Below, one piece after another: positions 44,261 to 53,056 of a stretch of DNA of 64,000 bases. Origin of the DNA: JAAYFT01 sp036562765 (lineage in GTDB: Bacteria; Bacillota; Clostridia; Tissierellales; Tissierellaceae); the NCBI GenBank assembly GCA_036562765.1, contig DATCJO010000173.1, forward strand, positions 6,691-70,690, read 5' to 3'. Under the pieces are notes generated by a model. It did no database searches. It was not told the DNA's origin and saw nothing but the letters and a program-made list of their open reading frames with translations. Both the position numbers and the translations under genes were made by a program. How positions within the stretch are numbered: the first letter of the stretch is position 1; every line of letters begins with the position of its first letter.

Positions 44261-45259
44261 TTATTCAAACAGCCTTTTCTTTACAGCTTTTTTAAGCCAT
44301 ACAGTATCATAAACCTTACTTAGCTCACTGCAGCTGTAGATGAGGTTTATGGTATGAATATCGGTAGTATCCTTGCTTAGACAGATAATATAAGGCCAAG
44401 AAAAATCCAATATGGTCTTATTATCCTTTCTAAAATCAAGTTTATCTACTGCCAACAGGTAAGTTATTATAAAAGAAGTCACATAGTCTAATATTTTATT
44501 AAAATCATCGAAATAATCTTTTAAGGTAATTACAGATTGTAAACCGCATATACAGTGAAGTATGATTGAATCATTGGAATTAATAAAAGCTGGCAAGATT
44601 AAATCAATTAATAGTCTTATTTTGTTTTCTTCTAATCCATCAATGATAAAACCCTTATTTTCAAAACCATCTTCACTTAAAATGGCATTAAACTTGTAAT
44701 CCGTAGAAGTATTAGAACTACGAATCATATTTATATAAGGTTCACTAATGAGATTCTCCATTTCTTCAAAAATCCTTTTTCCTTCAATCCTTCTTCTAAA
44801 TACTTTCCCTTCCCTATATGCAGTTACATAATATGCCAATGCCCTAGCTACTTCTTCTTCTAATCCCTTATCCATTTTATAGCCTTCTACTGCACAGGCT
44901 ACTCTAATAATTGGATGGAATAATTCCGATGATATGCCTAAGGCATAAGTATTGAGAATATTTCTTATTACTTTATCTATACCCTTTTCATCTATTTCCC
45001 TTTTTATAAATTCCACACATGAATCATACAATTCAGGTTTTCCTAAAGCATCATCTAAAGAATTAATCGATGGTAATTCTTCCTTTCTTGGTTTTAATTC
45101 AATTTTAGCTATTACCTCTTTTGTAAAATCCCTTACCTTTTCTAAATCCTCATAAAGCTTAAACAATGCGACTTGTGTTATAGGTAGATGGTTTATTAGC
45201 TCATCTAAATAAGGAGAATACATCCTTCCATATTTATTTACTAACTCGCTAATATACAT
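44261..45259 (-). CDS. Questin oxidase family-like protein
   Basis: A 332-residue soluble protein that I place with moderate certainty in the questin oxidase (DUF4243) family. Supporting segments are YSPYLDELINHLPITQVALF at the start, ALGISSELFHPIIRVACAVEG, and the His-containing SIILHCICGLQSVITLKDYF near residue 240, which resemble the family's His motifs. Fungal members do Baeyer-Villiger oxidations; bacterial ones are uncharacterised and an oxygen-dependent role in an anaerobe is doubtful. The ATG at 45257-45259 has AGGGGGA upstream. It has no operon partner. Confidence 0.55.
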   Translation of the reverse strand: MYISELVNKYGRMYSPYLDELINHLPITQVALFKLYEDLEKVRDFTKEVIAKIELKPRKEELPSINSLDDALGKPELYDSCVEFIKREIDEKGIDKVIRNILNTYALGISSELFHPIIRVACAVEGYKMDKGLEEEVARALAYYVTAYREGKVFRRRIEGKRIFEEMENLISEPYINMIRSSNTSTDYKFNAILSEDGFENKGFIIDGLEENKIRLLIDLILPAFINSNDSIILHCICGLQSVITLKDYFDDFNKILDYVTSFIITYLLAVDKLDFRKDNKTILDFSWPYIICLSKDTTDIHTINLIYSCSELSKVYDTVWLKKAVKKRLFE

Positions 45260-45464
45260 TATATTTCCCCCTTTCCTCATTCCCCAATATCTCCTGCTTT
45301 AATTATAAAATATATTAACAGAATATTCAAATAAGTTATATTTTTCTCAATCTTCTTTCGAAGAATAAAGTCTCTATTATTTTAAGAACTAACAAATCAA
45401 TATAAATATGAGCATTGATATAAATAAATTTTATATGGAAATACTATCCCTAAGGAGGGATTTT

Positions 45465-45998
45465 ATGTTTTACGATTTTAAGAATGTTAAAAAGTGGGAA
45501 ATGTATGGAATACTGTGGATAGTAATAGTTGGTTCCTTATTTCACTCTCTTTATGACTTATCTGGGAAATCCCCACTCATAGGTGCTATAAGCCCAGTTA
45601 ATGAAAGCCTATGGGAACATTTGAAACTTGGATATTTCCCACTGATGATATATTCCATTATTGAATATTGGTTCGTAAATAATAAAGTAAACAGCTATTT
45701 TTTCCCCAAAGCAGTTGGAATTATTTCTATGGAACTATTTATCATAATTGTATTTTATTCATATACATTTATAACTAAAAAATCCATTTTTTGGATTGAT
45801 ATTTTATCATTTATAATTGGGGCAGTAATCTGCCAATTAATTAGCTATAGGTTAATGAAAGTTAATATAAGCAAAACTTTAGAGAGCCTAGGCTTGATTA
45901 TTTTCATATTAATTGGATATACCTTCATATTATTTACATTTAATCCTCCAAAATTTGAAATGTTTTTAGACCCAAAAACTAAAAGATACGGCATTTAA
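45465..45998 (+). CDS. DUF6512-like integral membrane protein
   Basis: A 177-residue protein with about five membrane helices. A loop with FHSLYDLSGKSPLIGAISPV and NESLWEHLKLGYFP after the first helix is the family's conserved part, as I recall for DUF6512. No function is known. AGGAGGG precedes the ATG at 45465; an upstream in-frame ATG lacks a site. Its last residues KRYGI are encoded in the palindromic terminator shared with the next gene. Confidence 0.7.
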   Translation: MFYDFKNVKKWEMYGILWIVIVGSLFHSLYDLSGKSPLIGAISPVNESLWEHLKLGYFPLMIYSIIEYWFVNNKVNSYFFPKAVGIISMELFIIIVFYSYTFITKKSIFWIDILSFIIGAVICQLISYRLMKVNISKTLESLGLIIFILIGYTFILFTFNPPKFEMFLDPKTKRYGI

Positions 45999-46018
45999 AT
46001 TTAAACGCCGTATCTTTT
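45981..46018. terminator. Shared bidirectional terminator containing two stop codons
   Basis: AAAAGATACGGC (45981-45992) and GCCGTATCTTTT (46007-46018) around a 14-base AT-rich loop. The stop codons of both convergent genes lie in the loop. Confidence 0.88.
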
Positions 46019-46762
46019 AAACCACTTTATGCTTTCTTCCATCATGTTTGTAGTTACAAAATGATTTAAATTAGGATATTCAATTAATTTTATTTTTCCC
46101 TTATCCTTGTAAAGAGGCTCTATTCTTTGATAAAACAATCTTTGGCCTTCAACAGGAACTACACTATCGCTTTGACCATGAAGCATTAAAATTGGCCTAT
46201 CAACCAACTCATTTATTTTATTAAATGGATCATGCTTTTTTATTTTTTCTTCTAACTCCTGCAATTCATCTGACATTTCAAGTTTTAACTTCCCCTTCAT
46301 ATATTCAGCAAAATGAGTCCAAGCAAATGAGCCATTTAATATTACAGCAGACTTTATGTTGGAATTTATGGCAAAAATTCCAGCAGAAGTAAATCCACCC
46401 ATTGAATGCCCTATTAATGATATTTTATCTTTATCCGCTTTATACTCATTAACCAGTGCATCAATTATAATACTTGACTCTTCTATATTTTTAAATAAAA
46501 CATCCCAGAAATATTGAGGATTTTTATCATAGTCAATTGGATTTCTTTCTCCATGATATATGCAATCAGGTACAAGTACCTGAAAACCTACTGTAGCAAG
46601 GATTAACCCCCTCATCTTTTGCAGTTCTTTTTTGGAACTCCAGCCATGATAAAAGATAATTGTTGGATACTTATCCTTTTCTACTTTTGGCCTAAACAGA
46701 ATAGCAGGTATATCTCTAATATAAACCTTTTCCTCCAAAATAAAATCAGAATGTAGGTCCAA
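46001..46762 (-). CDS. Alpha/beta hydrolase (dienelactone hydrolase/esterase type)
   Basis: A 253-residue alpha/beta-hydrolase. The nucleophile elbow is GHSMGGFTS, an Asp sits in LMLHGQSDSVVPVEG and the catalytic His in LNHFVTTN, giving a complete triad. The YHGWSSKKEL segment provides the oxyanion region. No signal peptide, so cytosolic; substrate unknown. The start is TTG at 46760-46762 with AAGGAGG upstream. The C-terminal KRYGV comes from the shared palindrome. Confidence 0.88.
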   Translation of the reverse strand: MDLHSDFILEEKVYIRDIPAILFRPKVEKDKYPTIIFYHGWSSKKELQKMRGLILATVGFQVLVPDCIYHGERNPIDYDKNPQYFWDVLFKNIEESSIIIDALVNEYKADKDKISLIGHSMGGFTSAGIFAINSNIKSAVILNGSFAWTHFAEYMKGKLKLEMSDELQELEEKIKKHDPFNKINELVDRPILMLHGQSDSVVPVEGQRLFYQRIEPLYKDKGKIKLIEYPNLNHFVTTNMMEESIKWFKRYGV

Positions 46763-46923
46763 CTTAAAACCTCCTTCCCAAGCATTCCCTATAAAATTAT
46801 TTCTATTATATCATAAATAACAGAGGATTGATTTACTATTAAATTTTTTAGCAATTATCTCCAAAAATATTGATAATTATATACTTATTGGGTAATATTA
46901 ATTAAAAATTTAGAGGTGATATT

Positions 46924-47502
46924 ATGTGTGGCAGATTTTCCTTAGATGCTAGTATAGATGTAATTATAGAAAGGTATAAGGCTAAAAATACTGTTGAATT
47001 TCTACCTAAAGAAGAAATCTTCCCAACAAACGTTGCACCGGTTGTAATCAATAATGGAAATAACGAAATACGAATGATGAAATGGGGATTTGTTTTTGAT
47101 TTTACAAAAAATCCACTGATTAATGCAAGGGCTGAATCTGTAGATATAAAACATTCCTTTAAATATTCATTTTTAAACAAAAGGTGCATAATCCCAGTAA
47201 CAGGCTTCTATGAATGGGAAAATGTCGATGGCAAAAAAATAAAAAGAAAAATCTTCATACAAGAAGACATATTTTCTTTAGCAGGACTATACAACACATT
47301 TCGGGACAAAGATGGCAACCCCTATGAAGCTTTTACCATAATAACTACAGAAGCCAATGAGGATATGAAAAAAATCCATCAAAGAATGCCTGTAATACTG
47401 CCTAAAGATGTAGAAGGCCTTTGGCTAGACACAAGCTTTAGAGACATCAAAACCTTAAAAACCCTGTTAAAGCCTTATAATGGCAAAATAATTATAAGTT
47501 AA
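46924..47502 (+). CDS. SRAP domain protein (YedK/HMCES family)
   Basis: A 192-residue protein that covalently shields abasic sites in single-stranded DNA. The catalytic Cys2 is exposed after removal of Met (MCGRFSLD). The other active-site residues are seen in NARAES (Asn), GFYEWE (Glu) and HQRMPVIL (His). GAGGTGA precedes the ATG. It stands alone, with no SOS box that I could confirm. Confidence 0.95.
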   Translation: MCGRFSLDASIDVIIERYKAKNTVEFLPKEEIFPTNVAPVVINNGNNEIRMMKWGFVFDFTKNPLINARAESVDIKHSFKYSFLNKRCIIPVTGFYEWENVDGKKIKRKIFIQEDIFSLAGLYNTFRDKDGNPYEAFTIITTEANEDMKKIHQRMPVILPKDVEGLWLDTSFRDIKTLKTLLKPYNGKIIIS

Positions 47503-47665
47503 GTTATTTGTTAACAAAAAATTTTTGAAAAAAATTCTGTTTTAATAAAAATTTTTGATGCCATATTTTAAATTTTCATATATAATATATATTAATAAAC
47601 TTTTTAAACTGGGTTATTGTGTCTAAATATAATTAATATAATTAAATAAAAAAGTATAAAAAAAG

Positions 47666-47688
47666 GCCGTCTTCTACAAGAAGACGGC
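47666..47688 (-). terminator. Terminator of the NCS2 permease gene
   Basis: GCCGTCTTCT and AGAAGACGGC arms with a 3-base loop and seven T on the minus strand. Confidence 0.85.
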
Positions 47689-47726
47689 ATATAAACAGGT
47701 ATAGAGATAATTTAAACCCTACATCA

Positions 47727-49181
47727 TCATTCAATAATTGCCAATATGATGAAGTTTAAAACAAACAATATTGAAGACACTAATAGGATTGGGTGTACAT
47801 CCCTAAATTGCTTCTTGATTATTTTAACTAATATATAGAATATAAATCCAGCTGCTATACCATAAGAAATGCTGTAGCAGAATGCCATGAATATTCCAGC
47901 AAAGAATGCAGGAATTGCTTCTTCCAAATCAGTCCATTTAATTTCTGCAAATGCTGAAAGCATCATTATTCCAACTACTATTAATGCTGGTGCTGTTGCT
48001 TGGGCTGGAACTATACCAGCAACTGGTGCTAAGAAGATTGAAAGAATAAATAATATTGCTGTAACAACACTTGTTAAACCTGTTCTTCCTCCTGAACCAA
48101 TACCAGCAGCAGATTCAACATAAGTTGTTGTATTAGATGTTCCAAATATTGCACCAATAGAAGTTGCTATTGCATCTGCAAATAATGCTTTATCCATTTT
48201 GGATTTAAATCCAGTACTTTCTTCCATAGCTTTTTCATCTTCTGCACTGAATATGCCACTTTTACGTCCTGTACCTATGAAAGTTCCAATTGTATCGAAT
48301 GTGTCAGATAAGCTGAATGCAAAGATTGTCATTAACACAAGAGGGATTTTAGATGGGTCAGAGAATAATGAGACTATACCTTCTTTACCAAGGGCAGCAC
48401 CAAATGTAGTACCTAATTGCTTGAAAGCATCTGCAACTCCTGTAGTTGCACCGATTTGTGAGATGTCAACTACTCTCATAGGAATACCAACTAATGTTGT
48501 TAGAATTATACCAAGGAATATGGCTCCTCTTACATTTAAAAGCAATAGTACAAATGTTATGGCTAGACCAATTAAAGCTAGTAGTACACCTGGATTATTT
48601 AAATTTACCAAAGCTGGAACTGCGCTTGAATCTGCAATTACTGTACCGCTATCTAGCAGCAAATATGTTCCTGGATCAGAGGTGAAATTAATTAATCCTG
48701 CATTCTTTATACCGATGTATGCTATGAATATTCCAATACCACCACCTATTGCGTTTTGCAGGCTTACTGGTATTGACTTGATTATTACTTTACGAATCCT
48801 AGTTACTGTGATGAGGATGTTTATTACACCGCATATAAATACCATGGCTAATGCTTGTTTCCAAGTAAAACCTAAACTAAATACTACTGTGTAAGTAAAG
48901 AAGGCATTTAATCCCATTCCAGGTGCTTGAGCATAAGGTACATTTGCAAACAGCCCCATTACTAGGGTTCCTATTACTGAGGCAATTATTGTAGCAAGAA
49001 ATACTCCTCCCCATGGTATTCCTGTTTGTGATAGCATAGTTGGATTAACGAAGATGATGTAGGACATTGCAAAGAAGGTTGTTAGACCAGCTATAATTTC
49101 TGTTGATACGTTTGTGTTGTTTTCTCTTAACTTAAATTTTCTCTCTAAAAAGCTTTCATTTTGGCTCTTGCCACCAGACAT
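47727..49181 (-). CDS. NCS2 family purine permease (guanine/hypoxanthine type)
   Basis: A 484-residue polytopic transporter of the AzgA/PbuG branch. VSTEIIAGLTTFFAMSYIIF begins the first helices, QAPGMGLNAFFTYTVVF holds the substrate-binding part, and SDTFDTIGTFIGTGRK plus TSNTTTYVESAAGIGSGGRT are clade signatures. It imports guanine, hypoxanthine or adenine, which the hpt product could salvage. AGGAGGAAT precedes the ATG. I looked for a purine riboswitch upstream and found none. Confidence 0.94.
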   Translation of the reverse strand: MSGGKSQNESFLERKFKLRENNTNVSTEIIAGLTTFFAMSYIIFVNPTMLSQTGIPWGGVFLATIIASVIGTLVMGLFANVPYAQAPGMGLNAFFTYTVVFSLGFTWKQALAMVFICGVINILITVTRIRKVIIKSIPVSLQNAIGGGIGIFIAYIGIKNAGLINFTSDPGTYLLLDSGTVIADSSAVPALVNLNNPGVLLALIGLAITFVLLLLNVRGAIFLGIILTTLVGIPMRVVDISQIGATTGVADAFKQLGTTFGAALGKEGIVSLFSDPSKIPLVLMTIFAFSLSDTFDTIGTFIGTGRKSGIFSAEDEKAMEESTGFKSKMDKALFADAIATSIGAIFGTSNTTTYVESAAGIGSGGRTGLTSVVTAILFILSIFLAPVAGIVPAQATAPALIVVGIMMLSAFAEIKWTDLEEAIPAFFAGIFMAFCYSISYGIAAGFIFYILVKIIKKQFRDVHPILLVSSILFVLNFIILAIIE

Positions 49182-49505
49182 AATATTCCTCCTTTTTAAA
49201 ATTTAATTTAAGATTTATAAACCTCCTTTCAAAAGGAATCACTTTTTTATTATACTAAATTTCTTATATTTTTTGCACTATTTTTTTGTGATTTTAATAA
49301 GAAATTATATAAATTTATATCCCCTAAATTCAGTATTTTGCCGAAAAATACTGATATTTAAACTTCTAGACATTAATTTAATATTTCAATAAAGCACAAA
49401 AGTCATACTTCCAAAAATTTACAAAAAAACAAAAAATAAAATTTCTTCGCCATGTTCAGACCCATGGATAATTCCATTTTTATTCTGAAATGGCGAAGAA
49501 TTTTT
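49182..49505 (-). other. Gap between NCS2 permease and chemoreceptor genes
   Basis: This 324-base stretch has no ORF. It holds the chemoreceptor terminator, a hairpin with arms CAGTATTTT/AAAATACTG (49331-49339, 49345-49353), a possible -10 TATAAT for the permease (near 49251-49256), and two AGGAGG words before the permease. Confidence 0.5.
49443..49500 (-). terminator. Terminator of the chemoreceptor gene
   Basis: TTCTTCGCCAT and ATGGCGAAGAA outer arms (49443-49453, 49490-49500), with an inner TTCAGA/TCTGAA pair and T-rich minus-strand tail. Confidence 0.75.
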
Positions 49506-51158
49506 TTATTTATAAACAACCTCCATTATTTGTACATTTGCTATCAAACATCCGTTTACTTCATTATTTTCACCAAATACAGGTGCTATTACTGTAACAC
49601 AAGGAGTATGAGTTACTATTGAAATATAAGGCTGAGTAATATAGGTTTCCCCACTCATTACATTATTAAACCATGGCCTAAAAGCAAAGTTTGTACCAAT
49701 ACCAGAGCCATCATTAGATGCTATAACATCCCCTTGCTTGTCCAATACATAAACAAAGTCTAAATACTTATTGCTGTTCTTGAATTGTTGAAGCAACTCT
49801 GACATTTGTTCCTTTGACATGCCTTCTATATCAAACTTTTTAGCCAATTCCACAAGCATATCTAGGATTCTATTGCATTCCCTTTCTTGAGCCTCAGTTA
49901 ATTTAGATGCCTTTACGAAATTTTCAATTAATTCATCTTGCTGCATCGACATGGATTGTAGTTGTTGAGATATACCGCTTATGCTATTCATTAAACGGCT
50001 GTGGTCTTGACTGATGGCACTAACTTCTTCACTATTAGCAGCAGTTTCTTGAGACATGGCAGAAACAGTATCTACTTCATTAAAAATATCCTTTGTTATG
50101 TTCAAGTCTTCTTGTATGAAATTTATTATATCTTTAACTGTACTCTTAACATTATCTATATGAGCTTTCATTTCATAAAATCTATCAGCAGTTTTCTTTG
50201 CTTCACTTGAGTTCAATTCTATCAATTTCACTGATTCCTCAATGTTTGAAGCGGTTATTTGTGTTTGTTCCTTTATTTCATTTGCCATTTGATTTATTCT
50301 TTCTGCTGCTACTTTAGATTCTTCTGCAAGCTTCCTGACTTCCTGTGCAACAACTGCAAAACCGCGTCCTGCCTCGCCTGCCCTTGCTGCCTCAATTGCT
50401 GCATTTAATGCAAGAAGATTTGTTTGCTCTGCAACTTTAGTTACTGAATTTACAATTGAAGTGATTTCTTCGGATTTCAATTGTAGCTGCCTTACATTTT
50501 CAGCTGAAGCCCTATTTGATTGAACAGTTTTATCAATGTCATCTGCCAATTTAGTTAGGATTTCTTTTATATCATCCGATATTTGTTGGAAATTTTCTAT
50601 AATCATTGCTGATTCTTGTGTTTCCTTTTCTAATTTCATAGCATGTTCCATTAAGTTATGAACCATATTAGATATGTTTTCTATGGAATGTGCTGTTTCA
50701 TCTGCACCTTTAGCCACTTCTTCAATAGCCTGTATAACATTTTTATCTGAAATATTAGCAGTCTCTACTACTTCAACAAGCTTATTGGCATAAAAGGTAT
50801 TTTTATTTGCTGATGCTTCAAATTGGGCCAGCATTTCCATTACATTTTTGGTTAACTCTTCAAACTTTAAAAAGATTTCGTGTTTATCTTTAAACTCACC
50901 TAAATTAGCTAATGATCCATAAAAGTCTCCAGATGCCATAAGATCAATTGATTTAAATAGATTTTTAGTCACATCATCTAATCTATCTTTAAGTAAAAAT
51001 ATAGCTAATGCAGCTACAATTATAGAACCAATTAAACTAACTATAATAGGAACAATTAATGCATCTATCTTAATTTTCATTAGATAAGATGCTATTACAA
51101 ATAATATCGTTGGTATTACTGATAAAAGTAAGAAAATAGGAAGCCTCTTCTTCCCCAC
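49506..51158 (-). CDS. Methyl-accepting chemotaxis protein with C-terminal Cache-like domain
   Basis: A 550-residue receptor. Two adjacent N-terminal membrane helices (about 6-26 and 33-56) leave almost no external loop, so there is no outside sensor. A long coiled-coil signalling domain follows, its tip motif at about 250-285 (LNAAIEAARAGEAGRGFAVV and EVRKLAEES). After it, residues about 455-550 form a Cache/PDC-like fold: LDFVYVLDKQGDVIASNDGS, FAFRPWFNNVMSGETYI and a closing TVIAPVFGENNEVNGCLIA. The sensor would thus lie in the cytosol. The start is GTG at 51156-51158 with GGGGGTG upstream. No chemotaxis or flagellar genes are near. Confidence 0.9.
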   Translation of the reverse strand: MGKKRLPIFLLLSVIPTILFVIASYLMKIKIDALIVPIIVSLIGSIIVAALAIFLLKDRLDDVTKNLFKSIDLMASGDFYGSLANLGEFKDKHEIFLKFEELTKNVMEMLAQFEASANKNTFYANKLVEVVETANISDKNVIQAIEEVAKGADETAHSIENISNMVHNLMEHAMKLEKETQESAMIIENFQQISDDIKEILTKLADDIDKTVQSNRASAENVRQLQLKSEEITSIVNSVTKVAEQTNLLALNAAIEAARAGEAGRGFAVVAQEVRKLAEESKVAAERINQMANEIKEQTQITASNIEESVKLIELNSSEAKKTADRFYEMKAHIDNVKSTVKDIINFIQEDLNITKDIFNEVDTVSAMSQETAANSEEVSAISQDHSRLMNSISGISQQLQSMSMQQDELIENFVKASKLTEAQERECNRILDMLVELAKKFDIEGMSKEQMSELLQQFKNSNKYLDFVYVLDKQGDVIASNDGSGIGTNFAFRPWFNNVMSGETYITQPYISIVTHTPCVTVIAPVFGENNEVNGCLIANVQIMEVVYK

Positions 51159-51340
51159 TACCTCACCCCCAAGTATTAGTTAAGTTTTCTATATTAAAAA
51201 TATTTCAGCTCTACTGTATAAGATTATCATAATTAACAGGAAAAGTCTAGCAATTTACAATTTTCAGCTTTTCTCAATAAAATTTACCATAATTATGGAA
51301 TTTCGCCATATATTGAGGGTTTATTTGTCCACAAACCCAA

Positions 51341-51349
51341 TGATATACT
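51341..51349 (+). promoter_or_regulatory. Extended -10 promoter of the CAP-domain gene
   Basis: TGATATACT gives an extended -10. A GGGTTT/AAACCC hairpin (51317-51322, 51333-51338) lies where a -35 would be. The remaining 278 bases between the divergent genes show no ORF. Confidence 0.4.
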
Positions 51350-51436
51350 TAATAGAAAATGTTACTATTTTGTAACCTTTAGAAAGGAGGCTAGGCAAGA
51401 AGGTTAAATTTACTTAAACTCAAGGAGGACTAAAAT

Positions 51437-52303
51437 ATGAAGATTAAGATGTTTAAAGGAAAGAAAAAAGTAGTTTACTCATTGCTAGCTGCCGCTTTAC
51501 TTAGTACATCTGCAGTAAACGCTGCAGGTTATTATCCAAATGTTACTTATGAAAAAAGTACTAATAGAGGATATACAATAACTTATTACTATAACTATAA
51601 TAGCGATAACTACAATAATAACTATAATAATAACTACAACAATAATAATAACTATAGTAATAACAATAATAATTACAACAATACATATAATGCTACTTAT
51701 GAATACCCACAATGGACTTGGACTGTTATAAGCAATTCAAAATCAAGCAGTAAGCCAGGAACAGTTGTAGAATTGCCATATAATCAAAATAATACTTCTA
51801 AAAATAATAATTCATCATCAGGAAATCCAACAATACCAAATAATTCATCAAATAATCAACAATCTGGAACAACAAATCCAAATACAAATACTAATACAAA
51901 CACAAATCAAATTTCTAGCCTATCAGAATTTGAAGCAGAAGTGGTAAGGCTTGTAAATATCGAAAGACAAAAAGAAGGATTGCAGCCACTTCAAGCAAGT
52001 GCTGAACTTTCAAATGTTGCTAGGAAGAAATCAGAAGACATGGCTAAAAACAATTACTTCAGCCATACATCTCCTACTTATGGTTCGCCATTTGATATGA
52101 TGAAAGCCTTTGGTATTAAATATACTACTGCTGGTGAAAATATAGCAAAAGGATACCTTACACCACAATCAGTAGTTAATGCTTGGATGAATTCATCAGG
52201 ACATAGAGCAAATATATTGAACTCCAGCTTCAAGAAAATTGGCGTTGGATGTTACAAGGCAAGCAATGGGACAATCTACTGGACTCAAATGTTCACAAAT
52301 TAA
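51437..52303 (+). CDS. Secreted CAP-domain (SCP/YkwD-like) protein
   Basis: A 288-residue exported protein. A basic start and hydrophobic core (YSLLAAALLSTSAVNAAGYY) form a Sec signal ending at about ANA/A. Residues about 52-80 are nearly all Asn and Tyr, followed by a Ser/Asn/Thr/Pro-rich linker. The CAP domain (about 165-288) has VARKKSEDMAKNNYFSHTSP, GENIAKGY and WMNSSGHRANIL, with the His and Glu of the CAP cavity. Clostridial relatives are linked to the spore or cell surface. AAGGAGG precedes the ATG. Confidence 0.93.
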   Translation: MKIKMFKGKKKVVYSLLAAALLSTSAVNAAGYYPNVTYEKSTNRGYTITYYYNYNSDNYNNNYNNNYNNNNNYSNNNNNYNNTYNATYEYPQWTWTVISNSKSSSKPGTVVELPYNQNNTSKNNNSSSGNPTIPNNSSNNQQSGTTNPNTNTNTNTNQISSLSEFEAEVVRLVNIERQKEGLQPLQASAELSNVARKKSEDMAKNNYFSHTSPTYGSPFDMMKAFGIKYTTAGENIAKGYLTPQSVVNAWMNSSGHRANILNSSFKKIGVGCYKASNGTIYWTQMFTN

Positions 52304-52314
52304 TATTTATATAA

Positions 52315-52343
52315 TTTTGGCTTCCCAAACTGGGAAGCTAAAA
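52315..52343. terminator. Bidirectional terminator between CAP and Nudix genes
   Basis: TTTTGGCTTCCC and GGGAAGCTAAAA arms (one G-U pair), 5-base loop. Confidence 0.8.
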
Positions 52344-52353
52344 TTTTTATAAA

Positions 52354-52968
52354 TTATTCCACTAATGTTTTAATAAACTCCATTGTAAATCTAGCTGTCA
52401 ATCCCCATATTACATAGTCCCCATAACGGTAAAACACTACAGGATGCTTCCCAACTCTCCAATTATAATTCCTGCCATTTGGAATTAAATCAAAAGGAAA
52501 TTCATCATTCAATACGACTTTTACATCTAAACTGTAAACTTTAGGCTCATTTTTAATAAAATAATCTAAAGGAACTGTGAATAAATGGTCAACTTCATAG
52601 GGATTTGGTTTAAGCTTATCCACATTTATTCCAGAAATTTTGGCTACAAAGCAGTGAATAATTAAACCTGCATACGATATTAAATAATCAAGTTCTCCTA
52701 AAATCTCAATGTTTTTTCTATCAATATTCAGTTCTTCTACAGCTTCCCTAATGGCTGCTTCTTCAAATGTCTCATTGGATTCAACTTCTCCTCCAGGAAA
52801 GGATATTTCTCCTGGCTGTGTCACCAAATCCTTAGCCCTAACTTCATACAAGATTTCCAACCTTTTGTTATTTTCTATAATTGGTATAAGTACAGAATAT
52901 CTTTTCTTTATATCAAGTGGCTTTGGATTTTTATATTTTATTTTCTTTTTTATCTTTTCAATATCCAT
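52354..52968 (-). CDS. Nudix hydrolase, CoA pyrophosphatase type
   Basis: A 204-residue Nudix enzyme. The Nudix box runs from GGEVESNETFEEAAIREAVE through EEL, and the preceding VRAKDLVTQPGEISFPGG matches the extra motif of CoA pyrophosphatases (CoAse/NudL), which clean up oxidised CoA. I take the ATG at 52966-52968, with GGAGG upstream, over one four codons earlier. Monocistronic. Confidence 0.9.
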   Translation of the reverse strand: MDIEKIKKKIKYKNPKPLDIKKRYSVLIPIIENNKRLEILYEVRAKDLVTQPGEISFPGGEVESNETFEEAAIREAVEELNIDRKNIEILGELDYLISYAGLIIHCFVAKISGINVDKLKPNPYEVDHLFTVPLDYFIKNEPKVYSLDVKVVLNDEFPFDLIPNGRNYNWRVGKHPVVFYRYGDYVIWGLTARFTMEFIKTLVE

Positions 52969-53022
52969 TTTTGCCTCCAAAATTTAATCATATATATGTA
53001 TTATATTACAAAAAATAATAAA

Positions 53023-53041
53023 GGGGTCAATAACTGACCCC
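53023..53041 (-). terminator. Peroxiredoxin terminator
   Basis: GGGGTCA and TGACCCC arms with a 5-base loop and a U-rich minus-strand tail. Confidence 0.8.
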
Positions 53042-53056
53042 AAGTATTAATTACTA

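Noticed and set aside
48199..48894. Open frame of 231 codons opposite the NCS2 permease
   Set aside because: Antisense to a clear transporter gene; codon content mirrors the hydrophobic gene and no start signal is seen.
49182..49505. Purine riboswitch before the NCS2 permease
   Set aside because: The expected three-way junction with its conserved loop sequences is not found on the minus strand, only simple hairpins.
51159..51436. c-di-GMP or c-di-AMP riboswitch before the CAP gene, and a sigma-D promoter before the chemoreceptor
   Set aside because: Neither the conserved aptamer cores nor the TAAA-N15-GCCGATAA pattern could be found.
51597..51690. Tandem-repeat look of AATAACTATAAT words as a CRISPR or satellite array
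   Set aside because: It is the Asn/Tyr codon tract of the CAP protein; no regular spacer-repeat pattern.
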